This document shows, piece after piece, positions 24,195-33,855 of a stretch of 57,366 bases of DNA; positions within the stretch are counted from its first letter, which is position 1, and each line of letters starts with the position of its first letter. The notes below the pieces were generated by a model. That model was not told where the DNA came from, searched no databases, and saw only the letters and a program-made list of their open reading frames with translations. Location of the stretch: assembly GCA_902762565.1 (NCBI GenBank), contig CACWOS010000013.1, positions 1 to 57,366 of the forward strand. Reading direction: 5' to 3'. Source of the stretch: an uncultured Prevotellaceae bacterium. GTDB lineage: Bacteria > Bacteroidota > Bacteroidia > Bacteroidales > Bacteroidaceae. A program made the position numbers and the translations under genes.

Positions 24195-26711
24195 TTATAG
24201 ACGTACTCCAATGCTGGCTAGGAACCAGCGACCTTGCTGAGGAATAACGTTGGTATTCATGCCGCTGCGATAGTAGCGAGTACCCAGAAGGTTGTGAACG
24301 TTCAGACCAAACGTGACGGGACCGAGGGTATACTCACCACCGATGTCCACAATAGCACGGGCAGGCATATCCTTATGCATGATGACGCCACGAGCAGCCT
24401 CAACGGCGCTCTGCATAGCAGCACCAGCCTCAGCTCTCTTGCCTTCAGCCATGTACTGCTGATAGAGTTCGAGTGCGCTGATGGTATGTACAAGTTCCTC
24501 GAGGTTGGCATTATAGCTAGTCTGCTTTCCCTCGAAAAGAACATGCGTGTGGAGTCTCAGATGCTTGTTGGCTTGCCAGGCAAGGACGAGGTTCGACATG
24601 ATAGCAGGTGTATTGTTGTTGGCATCAATGTCGGTAGAGTAATATTCGTCGAGAATTGCTGGCAGACCAAACCTCATAATGTTCGACTTGAAGGTGTGTA
24701 TCCACGTCAGGTTAAAGTCGGCAGTAAAGCGAGGCAGCTTGTAGCTAGTCATCAATTCCACGCCGCAGGTCTGGTTCTTACTGGCATTCTTGTATTCAGT
24801 AATATGGGTCATGATGAGGTCTGTGGCGCGATTGTAGAAGCCGTTGACCTCAAAGTTCAGTCCCTTCACCCAGTTGCTACCAGCAAAGGATAGCTGGAAG
24901 GAGTGTACGCGCTCAGGTGAGAGACGGACGGCATCATCAGCAGGCTCACCACTCATCAACGCAGACATGACATTGGCTTTACGATAGATGTAGGGCGCAT
25001 CGACAAACGACTTGGAGTAGCTGAGCTTCACGTTCCACTTGGGGCGTAACAGAATGAGGGCTACACGAGGCGACAGCTCGCGAATCTTGGTACCGTCGTA
25101 TTGCGACTTATAGTCGTAACGCAAACCAGCGTTGAGAATGAGTGAACGCCACTGGTGCTTCAGCTGCAGGTATAAATCTCCACCGTTCTCTCTGCCTTTT
25201 CCTTCGTTGCGTGTCAGTGGGTCCTCGTTGAAAGTCTGCTCAAAGTCATAGCCTATTTGGTAGCGTATATCGTCGACATTAAAATGGTTGAACTCAGCAC
25301 CAAAGCCAATATTTCCCTTATGGTCATCGCCTAAGGTGTAGATATAGGAGCCCTTCAGCTGTAAGCCGTAGTTCAGCTCCTGACCGTTGACGTAGCGCGA
25401 AATGCCGCCAAACTTACCAAATACTTGGCTGATGTCGTCTGGCAGTCCGATGGCCATTCCCAGTTGAGGCATCGGCATGTCGTTGATAACCTGATAGCGG
25501 GTGATGTCAGCCTTGTCGTAGGTAACGGCATATTTCAAATAGAGGTTATTAATCTTATGGCTGTAACTGAGGTCGACATGGCGTGAATGCGAGCTGAAAC
25601 AGGGTTTCAGTCCGTTGAAGGAGCGATAACGGTCATGATCGTAGCTGATGGCCAATGACGTCATCGTGAAAGGCGAGATAACCTGCGAGAAATGTGAGTT
25701 GTAAAGGAACTGAAAGCCCTTCCAGTCGAGCTGCACGCCGAAATCAAAACTGGGATGGTCGCCTACATGACCAAGACGAACATGGTCGACAGGCATACCG
25801 ATCTGGCTCTCACCCTTACGCTCATTGGTGACGTCGTATTTCTCACCGCTATTGCGATAAATGCTGCCCCAAAGAATGAGATCTATATCGAAGTAGCGTT
25901 TGCCGAAGACGGCATCGGCCTTGATCTGTCCATAATTGCCTGCAGCGACTTTTGCTTGCAATCCGTCCACATCCCCACCCTGCTTCGTAATGATATTCAC
26001 CACAGCAGTCAGGGCCACACCACCATAGAGCGACGAGGCTGGACCTCGCAGCACCTCAATCTGCTTGACCTTCTCCAACGACATACTGAAATCAGGTGAA
26101 GCGCTATTGGTGGCAAAATTATTCAGACGGTGGCCGTTAAGCATGATGAGGATTTTCTCCTGTCCGTTGCTATAGATGCCACGCATGGCGATGTTGATGT
26201 CGTCGTTACAGTCAATGATGTTCATGCCTGGCACGTAGGCTGCCAGCACTTCCCGCAGGTTACGCGCACCACTATTCTGAATCATCTCGGTAGTAATGAG
26301 CGTAGTGGGCACAGGCACCTCAGCCAGACTCTCAGCCTGACTGGAGGCGGTAGTGATAGTCGCTGTCATACCTGCCTTGATGTTGTTCACAATATCGACA
26401 AACTCAGCAGGGTCGGCAGTCGACGGACTGTAGTATGGATTCTCCTCAAGCATCAGCGAGGCGTACTGCTCAGTCTGCTGGATATCGAAACGAGCCAGAT
26501 AGCTAAGGGCTATCAGGTGGAGCGCATTCTGCCTCAGATTGCCAGAGAAAGAGCTGAGGTTCTGCAACAGCGCGTCGCGAGCCTGGTCTATACGACCTAT
26601 CTGGTAGTCAGACTCTGCCTGGGCATACAACTGACGCATTTTCGAGTCGTCCTGCGCATTTGCCACACATGCGCAGAGGATGAATAAAAATAGGTATATG
26701 CTCTTTCTCAT
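24195..26711 (-). CDS. TonB-dependent outer-membrane receptor with N-terminal TPR-like domain
   Basis: 838 residues, signal peptide MRKSIYLFLFILCACVANAQ. Residues 20-110 look like TPR helices (MRQLYAQAESDYQIGRIDQA), an N-terminal addition not usual for simple receptors. The plug follows (about 130-245: TTEMIQNSGARNLREVLAAY, then IEVLRGPASSLYGG), then a 22-strand barrel to the terminal aromatic/Arg residue. It lacks the carboxypeptidase-like domain of SusC proteins and no SusD follows, so it more likely imports a metal complex, cofactor or small molecule. The start overlaps the stop of the histidine kinase gene by 4 nt, so sensing and uptake are translationally coupled. Confidence 0.85.
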   Translation of the reverse strand: MRKSIYLFLFILCACVANAQDDSKMRQLYAQAESDYQIGRIDQARDALLQNLSSFSGNLRQNALHLIALSYLARFDIQQTEQYASLMLEENPYYSPSTADPAEFVDIVNNIKAGMTATITTASSQAESLAEVPVPTTLITTEMIQNSGARNLREVLAAYVPGMNIIDCNDDINIAMRGIYSNGQEKILIMLNGHRLNNFATNSASPDFSMSLEKVKQIEVLRGPASSLYGGVALTAVVNIITKQGGDVDGLQAKVAAGNYGQIKADAVFGKRYFDIDLILWGSIYRNSGEKYDVTNERKGESQIGMPVDHVRLGHVGDHPSFDFGVQLDWKGFQFLYNSHFSQVISPFTMTSLAISYDHDRYRSFNGLKPCFSSHSRHVDLSYSHKINNLYLKYAVTYDKADITRYQVINDMPMPQLGMAIGLPDDISQVFGKFGGISRYVNGQELNYGLQLKGSYIYTLGDDHKGNIGFGAEFNHFNVDDIRYQIGYDFEQTFNEDPLTRNEGKGRENGGDLYLQLKHQWRSLILNAGLRYDYKSQYDGTKIRELSPRVALILLRPKWNVKLSYSKSFVDAPYIYRKANVMSALMSGEPADDAVRLSPERVHSFQLSFAGSNWVKGLNFEVNGFYNRATDLIMTHITEYKNASKNQTCGVELMTSYKLPRFTADFNLTWIHTFKSNIMRFGLPAILDEYYSTDIDANNNTPAIMSNLVLAWQANKHLRLHTHVLFEGKQTSYNANLEELVHTISALELYQQYMAEGKRAEAGAAMQSAVEAARGVIMHKDMPARAIVDIGGEYTLGPVTFGLNVHNLLGTRYYRSGMNTNVIPQQGRWFLASIGVRL

Positions 26712-27538
26712 TTCTTAACGGGTATTGTAAAGGTGAAGGTCGTTCCCCTACCCTCAGTCGAGGTGAAGGAAATCTTGCCACCGTGTTTGTTCTCGATGAT
26801 GTCACGCGTGATGCTCATGCCAAGACCCGTTCCCTGGCCAATGGGTTTGGTTGTGAAGAAATTCTCGAAGAGTCGCTGTTTCACCTCGTCAGTCATGCCC
26901 TCGCCATTATCGGCAATGGTGATGAGAAGTGTATCTGCAGAGGAGGAAACGCTGATGCTGATTTCTGGGGTGTAGTCATCTGCAGCATTCTGGCTTTTAT
27001 TCCATACTGCATAGCAGGCATTATTCATCACATTCAGCACGGCACGGCTCAAATCCTGTGGTATGACCATCATAAGTGGCAGCCCCTCCTGATACTCTTC
27101 GTGAATGGTGACGTTGAAGCCTTGATGGTTGGCACGCATGGCATGATACGACAGACGCACATACTCACGTACGATGTGGCATACGTCAGAGGGAATGAAC
27201 TCGTTCTCCTTGCCACGCGACACGAGCAGAATGCCCTGTATGATGCTGACGGCTCGTTCGCCATTCTCTGCTATTTGTTCCATGTTCTCCCTCAGGTCGG
27301 CCACGATGTCGCTAAGGTCTTCGCGGTCGGCCTCTGGCAGCTTTTCAGCATTATCCTCCACGACATCAGTCAAGTCGTCCAGGAGTTTCTTGGACATCTT
27401 TGAGAAGTTGATGACAAAATTCAACGGATTCTGTATTTCGTGAGCAATGCCGGCACTCAGCATGCCAAGCGAAGCCAGCTTCTCCTGATTCTGCAGTTGC
27501 TGTTTTAATTGGTCAATCTCAGTCATATTCTCATTCAT
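26708..27538 (-). CDS. Soluble histidine kinase with intact phosphoacceptor
   Basis: 276 residues without membrane segments or a sensor domain. A short coiled coil leads into HisKA-type LASLGMLSAGIAHEIQNPLN with the phosphoacceptor His33, followed by the HATPase domain: N box MNNACYAV, G1 DNGEGM, F box FENFFTTKPIGQGTGLGMSI. It should autophosphorylate in the cytosol. It shares the NPLNFVINFSKMSKKLL segment with the upstream propeller kinase, whose own histidine is missing; heterodimerisation that routes the propeller signal through this active subunit is a natural inference. No dedicated response regulator lies next to it except the RR-PP2C protein further up the operon. Confidence 0.85.
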   Translation of the reverse strand: MNENMTEIDQLKQQLQNQEKLASLGMLSAGIAHEIQNPLNFVINFSKMSKKLLDDLTDVVEDNAEKLPEADREDLSDIVADLRENMEQIAENGERAVSIIQGILLVSRGKENEFIPSDVCHIVREYVRLSYHAMRANHQGFNVTIHEEYQEGLPLMMVIPQDLSRAVLNVMNNACYAVWNKSQNAADDYTPEISISVSSSADTLLITIADNGEGMTDEVKQRLFENFFTTKPIGQGTGLGMSITRDIIENKHGGKISFTSTEGRGTTFTFTIPVKK

Positions 27539-27544
27539 TATTCG

Positions 27545-30256
27545 TTATTCACTTGTCCGTTTGCCCACTGGGAGCGTAATGGTAAACTCTGTATATTGAT
27601 TCTTGACGGAGGTCACGCTGATGTCGCCACCATGATTCTGGATGATTTCACGGCTCAGATAGAGACCTACACCAGCCGCCTCGGCAGTCGTCTTCGTGGT
27701 GAAGAACGGGTCGAAAATCTTGCCAATAGTTGACTCGCCTATACCAGTACCATTGTCGTGAATCTTCAGGATATACTGACTATCGGCGATGGTAGCTGTG
27801 AGCGATACCTCAGGCGTATATGGCGACCTCTGGTATTTCTTTACCACAGCATAGACGGCATTGCCCAGCAGACTCATGATGGTCTTACTGAGCATGTCAG
27901 GATTGCCGTGCAGGGGCATCGCATCACCAGGCAGGTTGAAGATGGTCTGGATGTGATACTGCTCCTTCTCCTTGGCGAAGTAGTTGTTCACCATCTTCTC
28001 GTTTTGCTGCAGCACAGGCAACAAGTCCATGTCGACATAGCCACCAGTACGGTCTTTCAGCATCTCTTCCATAGCCTTGAGGGTACGTGTAGTGTTCTGT
28101 CCGTACTGGTCTACATTCTGCAGGTTCTCAGTCAGCATGTCTAGCACGTCAAGCGTATCCTCATAGTCATCCTCGTTCATGCTGTCCTTATTGTTGTTGA
28201 TGTTCTCTTTGAGGTCTTTCAACAGGTCGTTGGACATCTTCGAGAAGTTGATGATATAGTTCATCGGGTTCAAGATGCGGTCGATAAGTCCCTCTGTCAG
28301 TTTACCTACTGAAGCCATCTTCTCCTGACGTATCAGTTCGCTTTGGGCATTGCGGAGGTCGGCAGTTCGTTCCTCAACAATTTGTTCCAACTTGATTTTA
28401 TCCTTCTGCAACCGTTTCAGACGATAGCGGAACAACTGAAAGACAATGTAGGCGAAGAGGATGAAATAAAGCACTACCATGTACCAGCGCATCAGCAACG
28501 GATAGGCAATGCTGAACTCAACAGTTTTCACCTCAGACAGTTCGCCGTTGGCCAACTGAGCCTGAACGCTGAGGGTGAACGAGCCATAAGGCAGATTAAG
28601 GAAATCGACGTCCCGCCTGTCGCTCCAGGCACTCCACTTGTTGTTATTCAGCTTATAGCGATAGAGGGTCTTGCCTGAGAGTGGTGCATAGCTGAGGGCA
28701 TAGAAGAAATGCAGGTTTCCCTCGTCGCTACCCAGTTTCTGAAGTTTCTTGGGCATGTCACCATAGCCACCCCACAACACGCTATCGCTGCCCATCACGA
28801 TGGAAGTGAAACGGACGGTGCGACAGTCTGTAAGTTTAGCAAGGTCTTTCTTGTCGTTATCGATGACGGTAAGAATTTCGTCGCCACCAATCCATATCTG
28901 ATTGTTGAAACGGTATTGCGCTTTAACCTCAATGTCACTAATAGGCATGAGCAACTGCTTAGGCAATTCATCTAAGGGGGCTTTTACTTTACCAGGATCC
29001 TTACCGATGGTCTGAGCGTGCACATTCTGGAACCAGAAGCCACCATGTGCATCTTGGCGAATGTCCGTCACCAAAGGCAGGTCATTCACCTTGGTGCGTT
29101 GCTTGAAGTCCGACTGATACAACCAAACGGCATCAGGTTCGCCTGCATATACTTTGTCGCCATCAACAAATATCGCCGTGGTGGCATTCGAGGTTAATCG
29201 CGTAACTGTTCCACCTTGTGTTATCTTGTATATGCCGCTGGATGTAGCAGCCAATAGTCCATAGCGACTCTCACATAACGTCCAGCAGATATTATTGATA
29301 TCAGGAAGGCGCTTACAATGTCGCGATGAGACCACGTAGAGTCCGTTGGTGCAACCCACATATATCTGGCCGTTGAAGGCTGTAATGGCATGAACCTCAC
29401 CAGTAAGGCCGTCCTTGGGTAAGAAGTAACTATAGACAGACGGCAGTTCCAGAGAGAAAATGCCATGTGCCGTAGCTCCCCATAACACGCCGTGACCATC
29501 GTATGCCACGTATGCCACTTGGTTAGAGCATAGACCGTTGTCTTCTGTAATAGTATATAGCTCACGACCTTGGGCGTCGGCAATAATCAGACCATGATTC
29601 TTCTTGATTTTCACTTGCAGTCCACCGTCCAGTTCCTCCGTCTGGGTGATGTCATTCAGCAAGGCATCATCGTCGCCTTGTTTCAGGGCCTCCAACGAGA
29701 CGACCTGGGACTCAACGCCAATACGGAAGTTGGCATTGGTGCGTTTCTTTAACGATACGGTAGGGACAGACTTGCCTGCATCATTTTTTATCTCGTAGAT
29801 GTTATTATCGCTGACGACAAATTGTAGCGAACCCTCATCCTCGAAGATTTCCAACACCTCGCCTTTGAAGAAGTCCTTCTTACAGATTTCTTGCAAGAAC
29901 AGCGTGCCATTGGCTTGCTTCTGAAGACGGGCAAAATAGTTGTATCCACCCACCCAGATCGTGTTCTTGCTATCACGATAGACCACCGTGACGCGATTGA
30001 TGTTAGACGTATGAATCATGCGCCAACGGGCACGGTCGTAGTAGAGCAATCCCTCGAAGTTAGCCACGTACACCGTACCGTCCTCCCCCATCTCTATATC
30101 GTAGTTACGATTGTGTCCACCATATTCGGCCGCCGTATAGTTGCGAATCAAGGGAAGTCCCTGCGCCCCTAAGGATAGAGGTAAAAAAGTTAAAAGGTAG
30201 AAAGGTATAACTGATTTTACCCAACTCTTTATCCATTGTATGTTGTACTGCTTCAT
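27545..30256 (-). CDS. Beta-propeller membrane sensor kinase lacking the phosphoacceptor histidine (pseudokinase)
   Basis: 903 residues. Signal peptide, then a periplasmic two-component-type propeller (about 40-500), a Y_Y_Y domain (LYRYKLNNNKWSAWSDRRDV), one transmembrane helix (about 610-630), a coiled coil and a histidine-kinase core. The H-box reads MASVGKLTEGLIDRILNPMN, so the expected His-Glu is Asp659-Arg. The ATP-binding parts look preserved (SLLGNAVYAV, HDNGTGIGESTIGKIFDPFF, GVGLYLSREI). Such a protein can bind ATP but should not be phosphorylated at the usual site. The intact kinase gene begins 6 nt downstream. The frame is full length, so the change is a substitution and not decay. 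Confidence 0.85.
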   Translation of the reverse strand: MKQYNIQWIKSWVKSVIPFYLLTFLPLSLGAQGLPLIRNYTAAEYGGHNRNYDIEMGEDGTVYVANFEGLLYYDRARWRMIHTSNINRVTVVYRDSKNTIWVGGYNYFARLQKQANGTLFLQEICKKDFFKGEVLEIFEDEGSLQFVVSDNNIYEIKNDAGKSVPTVSLKKRTNANFRIGVESQVVSLEALKQGDDDALLNDITQTEELDGGLQVKIKKNHGLIIADAQGRELYTITEDNGLCSNQVAYVAYDGHGVLWGATAHGIFSLELPSVYSYFLPKDGLTGEVHAITAFNGQIYVGCTNGLYVVSSRHCKRLPDINNICWTLCESRYGLLAATSSGIYKITQGGTVTRLTSNATTAIFVDGDKVYAGEPDAVWLYQSDFKQRTKVNDLPLVTDIRQDAHGGFWFQNVHAQTIGKDPGKVKAPLDELPKQLLMPISDIEVKAQYRFNNQIWIGGDEILTVIDNDKKDLAKLTDCRTVRFTSIVMGSDSVLWGGYGDMPKKLQKLGSDEGNLHFFYALSYAPLSGKTLYRYKLNNNKWSAWSDRRDVDFLNLPYGSFTLSVQAQLANGELSEVKTVEFSIAYPLLMRWYMVVLYFILFAYIVFQLFRYRLKRLQKDKIKLEQIVEERTADLRNAQSELIRQEKMASVGKLTEGLIDRILNPMNYIINFSKMSNDLLKDLKENINNNKDSMNEDDYEDTLDVLDMLTENLQNVDQYGQNTTRTLKAMEEMLKDRTGGYVDMDLLPVLQQNEKMVNNYFAKEKEQYHIQTIFNLPGDAMPLHGNPDMLSKTIMSLLGNAVYAVVKKYQRSPYTPEVSLTATIADSQYILKIHDNGTGIGESTIGKIFDPFFTTKTTAEAAGVGLYLSREIIQNHGGDISVTSVKNQYTEFTITLPVGKRTSE

Positions 30257-30274
30257 GTCTCTTACCTTTTACTT

Positions 30275-31840
30275 TTACTCTTTTATCTTCCTATACGGAA
30301 TACCTTTGCCCACATAGTAGTTCCATTCTTCCGTGGTAAAATTGCGCTTCACATTCTGGCGCAGGCGCTCGGCAATCTTTGGCATCGCAACAAGGTATTC
30401 CGTGACGGTACCATTGTGTTCGCCTGTCCAGATATAATCTTTATTCTTATTAAAGGTAAAGTCATTCAGCCAGCTAACGGACTGGAACAGTGTGATGGGC
30501 TTAATCTGCGTGTCGCTGGTCATCCAGAACAGCAACTTACCATCGTAGCTGGAAGAATAGAGGCGCTTGCCGTTAAATTTCATCTTAGTGATTTGCGAGA
30601 GATGCCCCACTAGCTTATGCGTCTTTTTCTTTCCGTCAATCATCCAGATAGTGCCATCAGCCATTCCGTAGGCTGTAAGATGTTCATTCTTTGAACTGGC
30701 AAAGGACGTTACCTGACCAGAAACGGGCACCTTCTCGTTAGTGATGTCATCAAGACTGTTGACAAGGTGCATATACCCACGGTTGTCGAAGAGCAGAGGC
30801 TTGTAGTCGCGCCTACCAGTATTGGTGACACGGAAAGCTAAACGACGCGTGCCAATGATTTTGTCTGTAGCGGTGTCCAGCAAAGCGACACTATTTTCTC
30901 CTATGATGAGCAACTGTCGACCATTGTCCATATTCTGCAGGCTGAAGGGTCTGGCAATATTCTCCAAGTAAATGACATGCGTCTGGTTACCGTTGACCAC
31001 CACCAAATGGCCAGTATGGCTGACGACATAAACCTTCCCATTGGGAGCAGCGAACATATCGCGGAAACAATAGGATTTGTCATTGATGAGGCGCGATGTT
31101 TGCATCTGACTGCCCTGCATGCGGTGGGCAAAAAGTTCACCATAGGTGCTTACCGTCAGCATGCTACCGTCCGTAGGCAGGAGGTCTATGCGCGAAATGC
31201 TGCCAGTATGGATGTTCCAAGTGCGACGACCACCTGCCGACTGTGTAAAAGCCTGAAAGACGGAGGGGTAAAAGAGGTCACCATTATAATCGCTTGTATA
31301 AAGGTATGAGGCATAGGCCAACATATTACCTAGTTCCTTGTCACCACTCTGATAGATAGCGTATGACTGCGAGCCAAGCGTACGACCTAACGAAATATAG
31401 TTTAGGGTGTCCGTCACCAGTTTTGAATGCTCAGCCTGTCGACGCTGATTGTCAGCCTCCACACGTTGGTGCTCAGCCATCTGGTAGGCAGTCATAGCCT
31501 CTTGTGCAGCATCTTCTGCTATGCCTTGCGCCTCGATAGCCCTTTTTCGTTCAGTCTCTGAACGCAGGGTCATCTCCTGAGCAATCTCAGACTGGCGTAT
31601 GGCTTCCCTACTGCGCTCCTCAGAGAGGGTCTGTTGGCCAAAGGCTATTTCCTCCATCTGCTTGCTCACACGACGGTCCACAACCGACTGTTTCTCTTGT
31701 TCGTGCAATACGTCGAGCTGCGCCTCCAGTTCACTTATGCGCTCATCGTCCACATGATGCACGTAAAGCCCTGCCGATACCGATGATAGTAGCAGGACTC
31801 CCATGCACCCTATAATCACATCCTTCCTGTTCACCTTCAA
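30275..31840 (-). CDS. Membrane-anchored coiled-coil / WD40-like propeller protein
   Basis: 521 residues. A short basic N-terminus and one membrane helix (VIIGCMGVLLLSSVSAGLYV) precede a long coiled coil (about 30-140; LEAQLDVLHEQEKQSVVDRR and EAIRQSEIAQEMTLRSETER). From about 200 a WD40-type propeller follows (HTGSISRIDLLPTDGSMLTV, KLVGHLSQITKMKFNGKRLY, IWTGEHNGTVTEYLVAMP). This layout matches Bacteroidetes signalling scaffolds that lie with PP2C and STAS genes. No ATG is available near the front: the start is TTG at 31840 or GTG at 31834, the next ATG being inside the membrane helix. It lies 15 nt after the phosphatase gene. Confidence 0.75.
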   Translation of the reverse strand: MKVNRKDVIIGCMGVLLLSSVSAGLYVHHVDDERISELEAQLDVLHEQEKQSVVDRRVSKQMEEIAFGQQTLSEERSREAIRQSEIAQEMTLRSETERKRAIEAQGIAEDAAQEAMTAYQMAEHQRVEADNQRRQAEHSKLVTDTLNYISLGRTLGSQSYAIYQSGDKELGNMLAYASYLYTSDYNGDLFYPSVFQAFTQSAGGRRTWNIHTGSISRIDLLPTDGSMLTVSTYGELFAHRMQGSQMQTSRLINDKSYCFRDMFAAPNGKVYVVSHTGHLVVVNGNQTHVIYLENIARPFSLQNMDNGRQLLIIGENSVALLDTATDKIIGTRRLAFRVTNTGRRDYKPLLFDNRGYMHLVNSLDDITNEKVPVSGQVTSFASSKNEHLTAYGMADGTIWMIDGKKKTHKLVGHLSQITKMKFNGKRLYSSSYDGKLLFWMTSDTQIKPITLFQSVSWLNDFTFNKNKDYIWTGEHNGTVTEYLVAMPKIAERLRQNVKRNFTTEEWNYYVGKGIPYRKIKE

Positions 31841-31855
31841 TACTTCGTTAATATC

Positions 31856-33022
31856 TTATTCTCTTTTCAGGACTAGCATCGTTATATCGTCGCTCTGTTC
31901 GGCATCGTCCACGAAGTCACTTACGCCTGCTTTGACGGCTTCGACTATCTGCTGACTACCTTTACCAGCCATACCGCTTAGGATATTGTCCAGTCGCTCG
32001 ACACCAAACTCCTGTTCTGCACCGTTCATCGCCTCAGTCACACCGTCAGTAAACATCACCAGCGTATCGCCATGCTCCAACTGCAAGGTGTCTTCCTTAT
32101 ATTCTATGTCGTCAAACGCGCCCACTATCATGTTGCGAGCCATCGGCAACTCCTCAATCGTGCCGTTGGCTCGCAACAAGTGTGGCGGATTGTGGCCTGC
32201 GTTACAATAGGTAATAAAACCTGTATTCGTATTATAGATGGCATAGAACACGGTGAGGAACATGCAGTCTACCGAGTAGGAAGCCAACAGCCTGTTCGAC
32301 TCCGTCAGACACTCTCCAGCATTGTCACATTGCGAACCCTTCGAACGGATCATCGTGCGACTGACAGCCATGAACAGGGCAGCAGGAATGCCCTTGCCAC
32401 AGACGTCAGCAATGACAAAAGCAAAGCGTTCGTCATCAATACGGAAGAAGTCGTAGAAGTCTCCACCGATGTCCTTGGCCGCCTCCATCGAAGCGTAGAC
32501 GTCCATTTTATCGCTTTCCTCAGGGAATGGTGGGAACACTTGTGGCAGGATATACTGCTGGATGTCTCTGGCCGTCGTCAGGTCCTTCTTCAGCGACTCC
32601 AACTGCGTATGCGCTTTCTGCGACTCGTGCACAAACCGAATCTGCTCAATAGCCTTCTCGATGGTCACAGACAGGTCGTCCATATCAATGGGTTTCGTAG
32701 CAAAGTCAAAGGCACCATTGTTCATGGCCTGACGGATGTTCTTCATATCGCCGTAGGCACTCACCATGATGACACGTAGTGCAGGATTACGCATCTCGTT
32801 CACTTTTGCCAGCAATGTCAGACCATCCATTTCAGGCATGTTGATGTCCGAGAGGATAATCTCAATGTCTGGGTTATTATACAGAATAGCAAGAGCCTCC
32901 AAGCCGTTGTGGGCAAAATAAAACTCATACTCGCCGTTGCGAATCTTACGTCTGAAATACTGTTTCATCAACAACTCCAATGGAGCCTCGTCGTCAACAC
33001 TTAATATTTTTATTGCAGCCAT
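31856..33022 (-). CDS. Response regulator fused to PP2C (SpoIIE/RsbU-type) phosphatase
   Basis: 388 residues. Receiver domain 1-125 with acidic pocket (SVDDE), phosphoacceptor Asp59 (LSDINMPEMDG) and conserved Lys (FATKPID). A linker helix precedes the PP2C-type phosphatase: AKDIGGDFYDFF, VIADVCGKGIPAALFM and FTDGVTEAMN carry the metal-binding aspartates. In partner switching such enzymes dephosphorylate a STAS anti-anti-sigma protein, freeing it to bind the anti-sigma ATPase. Both partners are the next two genes upstream. Phosphorylation of Asp59 by the operon's active kinase is the likely trigger. The start overlaps the anti-sigma gene by 29 nt. Confidence 0.9.
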   Translation of the reverse strand: MAAIKILSVDDEAPLELLMKQYFRRKIRNGEYEFYFAHNGLEALAILYNNPDIEIILSDINMPEMDGLTLLAKVNEMRNPALRVIMVSAYGDMKNIRQAMNNGAFDFATKPIDMDDLSVTIEKAIEQIRFVHESQKAHTQLESLKKDLTTARDIQQYILPQVFPPFPEESDKMDVYASMEAAKDIGGDFYDFFRIDDERFAFVIADVCGKGIPAALFMAVSRTMIRSKGSQCDNAGECLTESNRLLASYSVDCMFLTVFYAIYNTNTGFITYCNAGHNPPHLLRANGTIEELPMARNMIVGAFDDIEYKEDTLQLEHGDTLVMFTDGVTEAMNGAEQEFGVERLDNILSGMAGKGSQQIVEAVKAGVSDFVDDAEQSDDITMLVLKRE

Positions 33023-33452
33023 AATTATATATACTATTAGACAATTTACAATTTAATTCTTTTATTACAGTTAGTACGTTCTCACCATTGGCATACTCAT
33101 ATTTCACTAAATCCATCTTCTTGATGACCATGAGAATGCCTAATCCGCCTATTCTACGTTTCTCCAATGGCAGCGACGTATTGGGGAGTTCCTTGGCAAG
33201 CGGGTTGAACGGCACGCCACCGTCGCGGAAACACAATGTGATGCTGTCAGCATCGCGCTTGATGTCCACGTCCAGGTAGTCGTTATCACCGTCAGGATAC
33301 GCATAGTCTGCCACGTTCACCACCAGTTCCTCGACCACCAGACGGATGATGCCCAGCACATCGCCTGCCGATGCAACCTCCTCTGTCTGGAGAATGGTAT
33401 CGATGGTGTCGAGTGCCTTGCCACGAATAGGCTGGAAATGCAACTGGGTCAT
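32994..33452 (-). CDS. Anti-sigma-factor-type serine kinase / ATP-binding protein (RsbW-like)
   Basis: 152 residues. GHKL ATPase fold of the RsbW/SpoIIAB type: VVEELVVNVADYAY (N box), FRDGGVPFNPL (G1) and RRIGGLGILMVIKKMD (G2). It would phosphorylate the neighbouring STAS protein and bind its true target when that is released. No sigma-factor gene lies near, so the target may be another signalling protein. The last 20 residues (KLSNSIYNYGCNKNIKC) run into the next gene and look like a frame extension after loss of the original stop. Confidence 0.8.
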   Translation of the reverse strand: MTQLHFQPIRGKALDTIDTILQTEEVASAGDVLGIIRLVVEELVVNVADYAYPDGDNDYLDVDIKRDADSITLCFRDGGVPFNPLAKELPNTSLPLEKRRIGGLGILMVIKKMDLVKYEYANGENVLTVIKELNCKLSNSIYNYGCNKNIKC

Positions 33453-33492
33453 TTTTGGTTTACGATTTTATAATTTTACACTTGATGGGTTC

Positions 33493-33804
33493 TCACTTCT
33501 CTACAAAAGTAATGAACGACCGAATACCAGTCATGTCGAAGATATCGTAGATCTCCTTGGCGCAGTTTACAAACACAATTTCAGGACTACCACCCAGCTT
33601 CTGCTTGCAGAAAATGACCACACGGATGCCACTACTGGCCAGGAACGTCAATTTCGTTGCATCAAACACAACCTTTGTTATGCCTTGCTCCTTGTACTTG
33701 GTCAATTCCTCCGTCAGCATGGGGGCGTTAGCTGTTGCCAGATCCTTGCCTAGCAATATGGTCAACACGTTACCGTCCTGCTTCACTTCAAAATCTTTTT
33801 CCAT
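33493..33804 (-). CDS. STAS-domain anti-anti-sigma factor (RsbV/SpoIIAA-like)
   Basis: 103 residues, the minimal STAS length. VVFDATKLTFLASSGIRVVI holds the regulatory serine (Ser57 or Ser58), one position of which is phosphorylated by the cognate anti-sigma kinase and dephosphorylated by the PP2C enzyme two genes down. It is the first gene of the 18-kb minus-strand run and so may be set by the operon promoter. Spacing to the next gene is 40 nt. Confidence 0.85.
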   Translation of the reverse strand: MEKDFEVKQDGNVLTILLGKDLATANAPMLTEELTKYKEQGITKVVFDATKLTFLASSGIRVVIFCKQKLGGSPEIVFVNCAKEIYDIFDMTGIRSFITFVEK

Positions 33805-33855
33805 ATTTTGCTTATATATCTTATTTATATAATCTAGTTTTTAGTAACACGGCTG

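Noticed and set aside
27545-30256. Pseudogene status for the propeller kinase lacking His
   Set aside because: The frame is full length and the ATP-binding motifs are preserved, which argues for a functional pseudokinase rather than decay.
32994-33022. Frameshift between the anti-sigma and response-regulator genes
   Set aside because: Both frames have intact domains; the overlap is a C-terminal extension of the first, not a broken gene.
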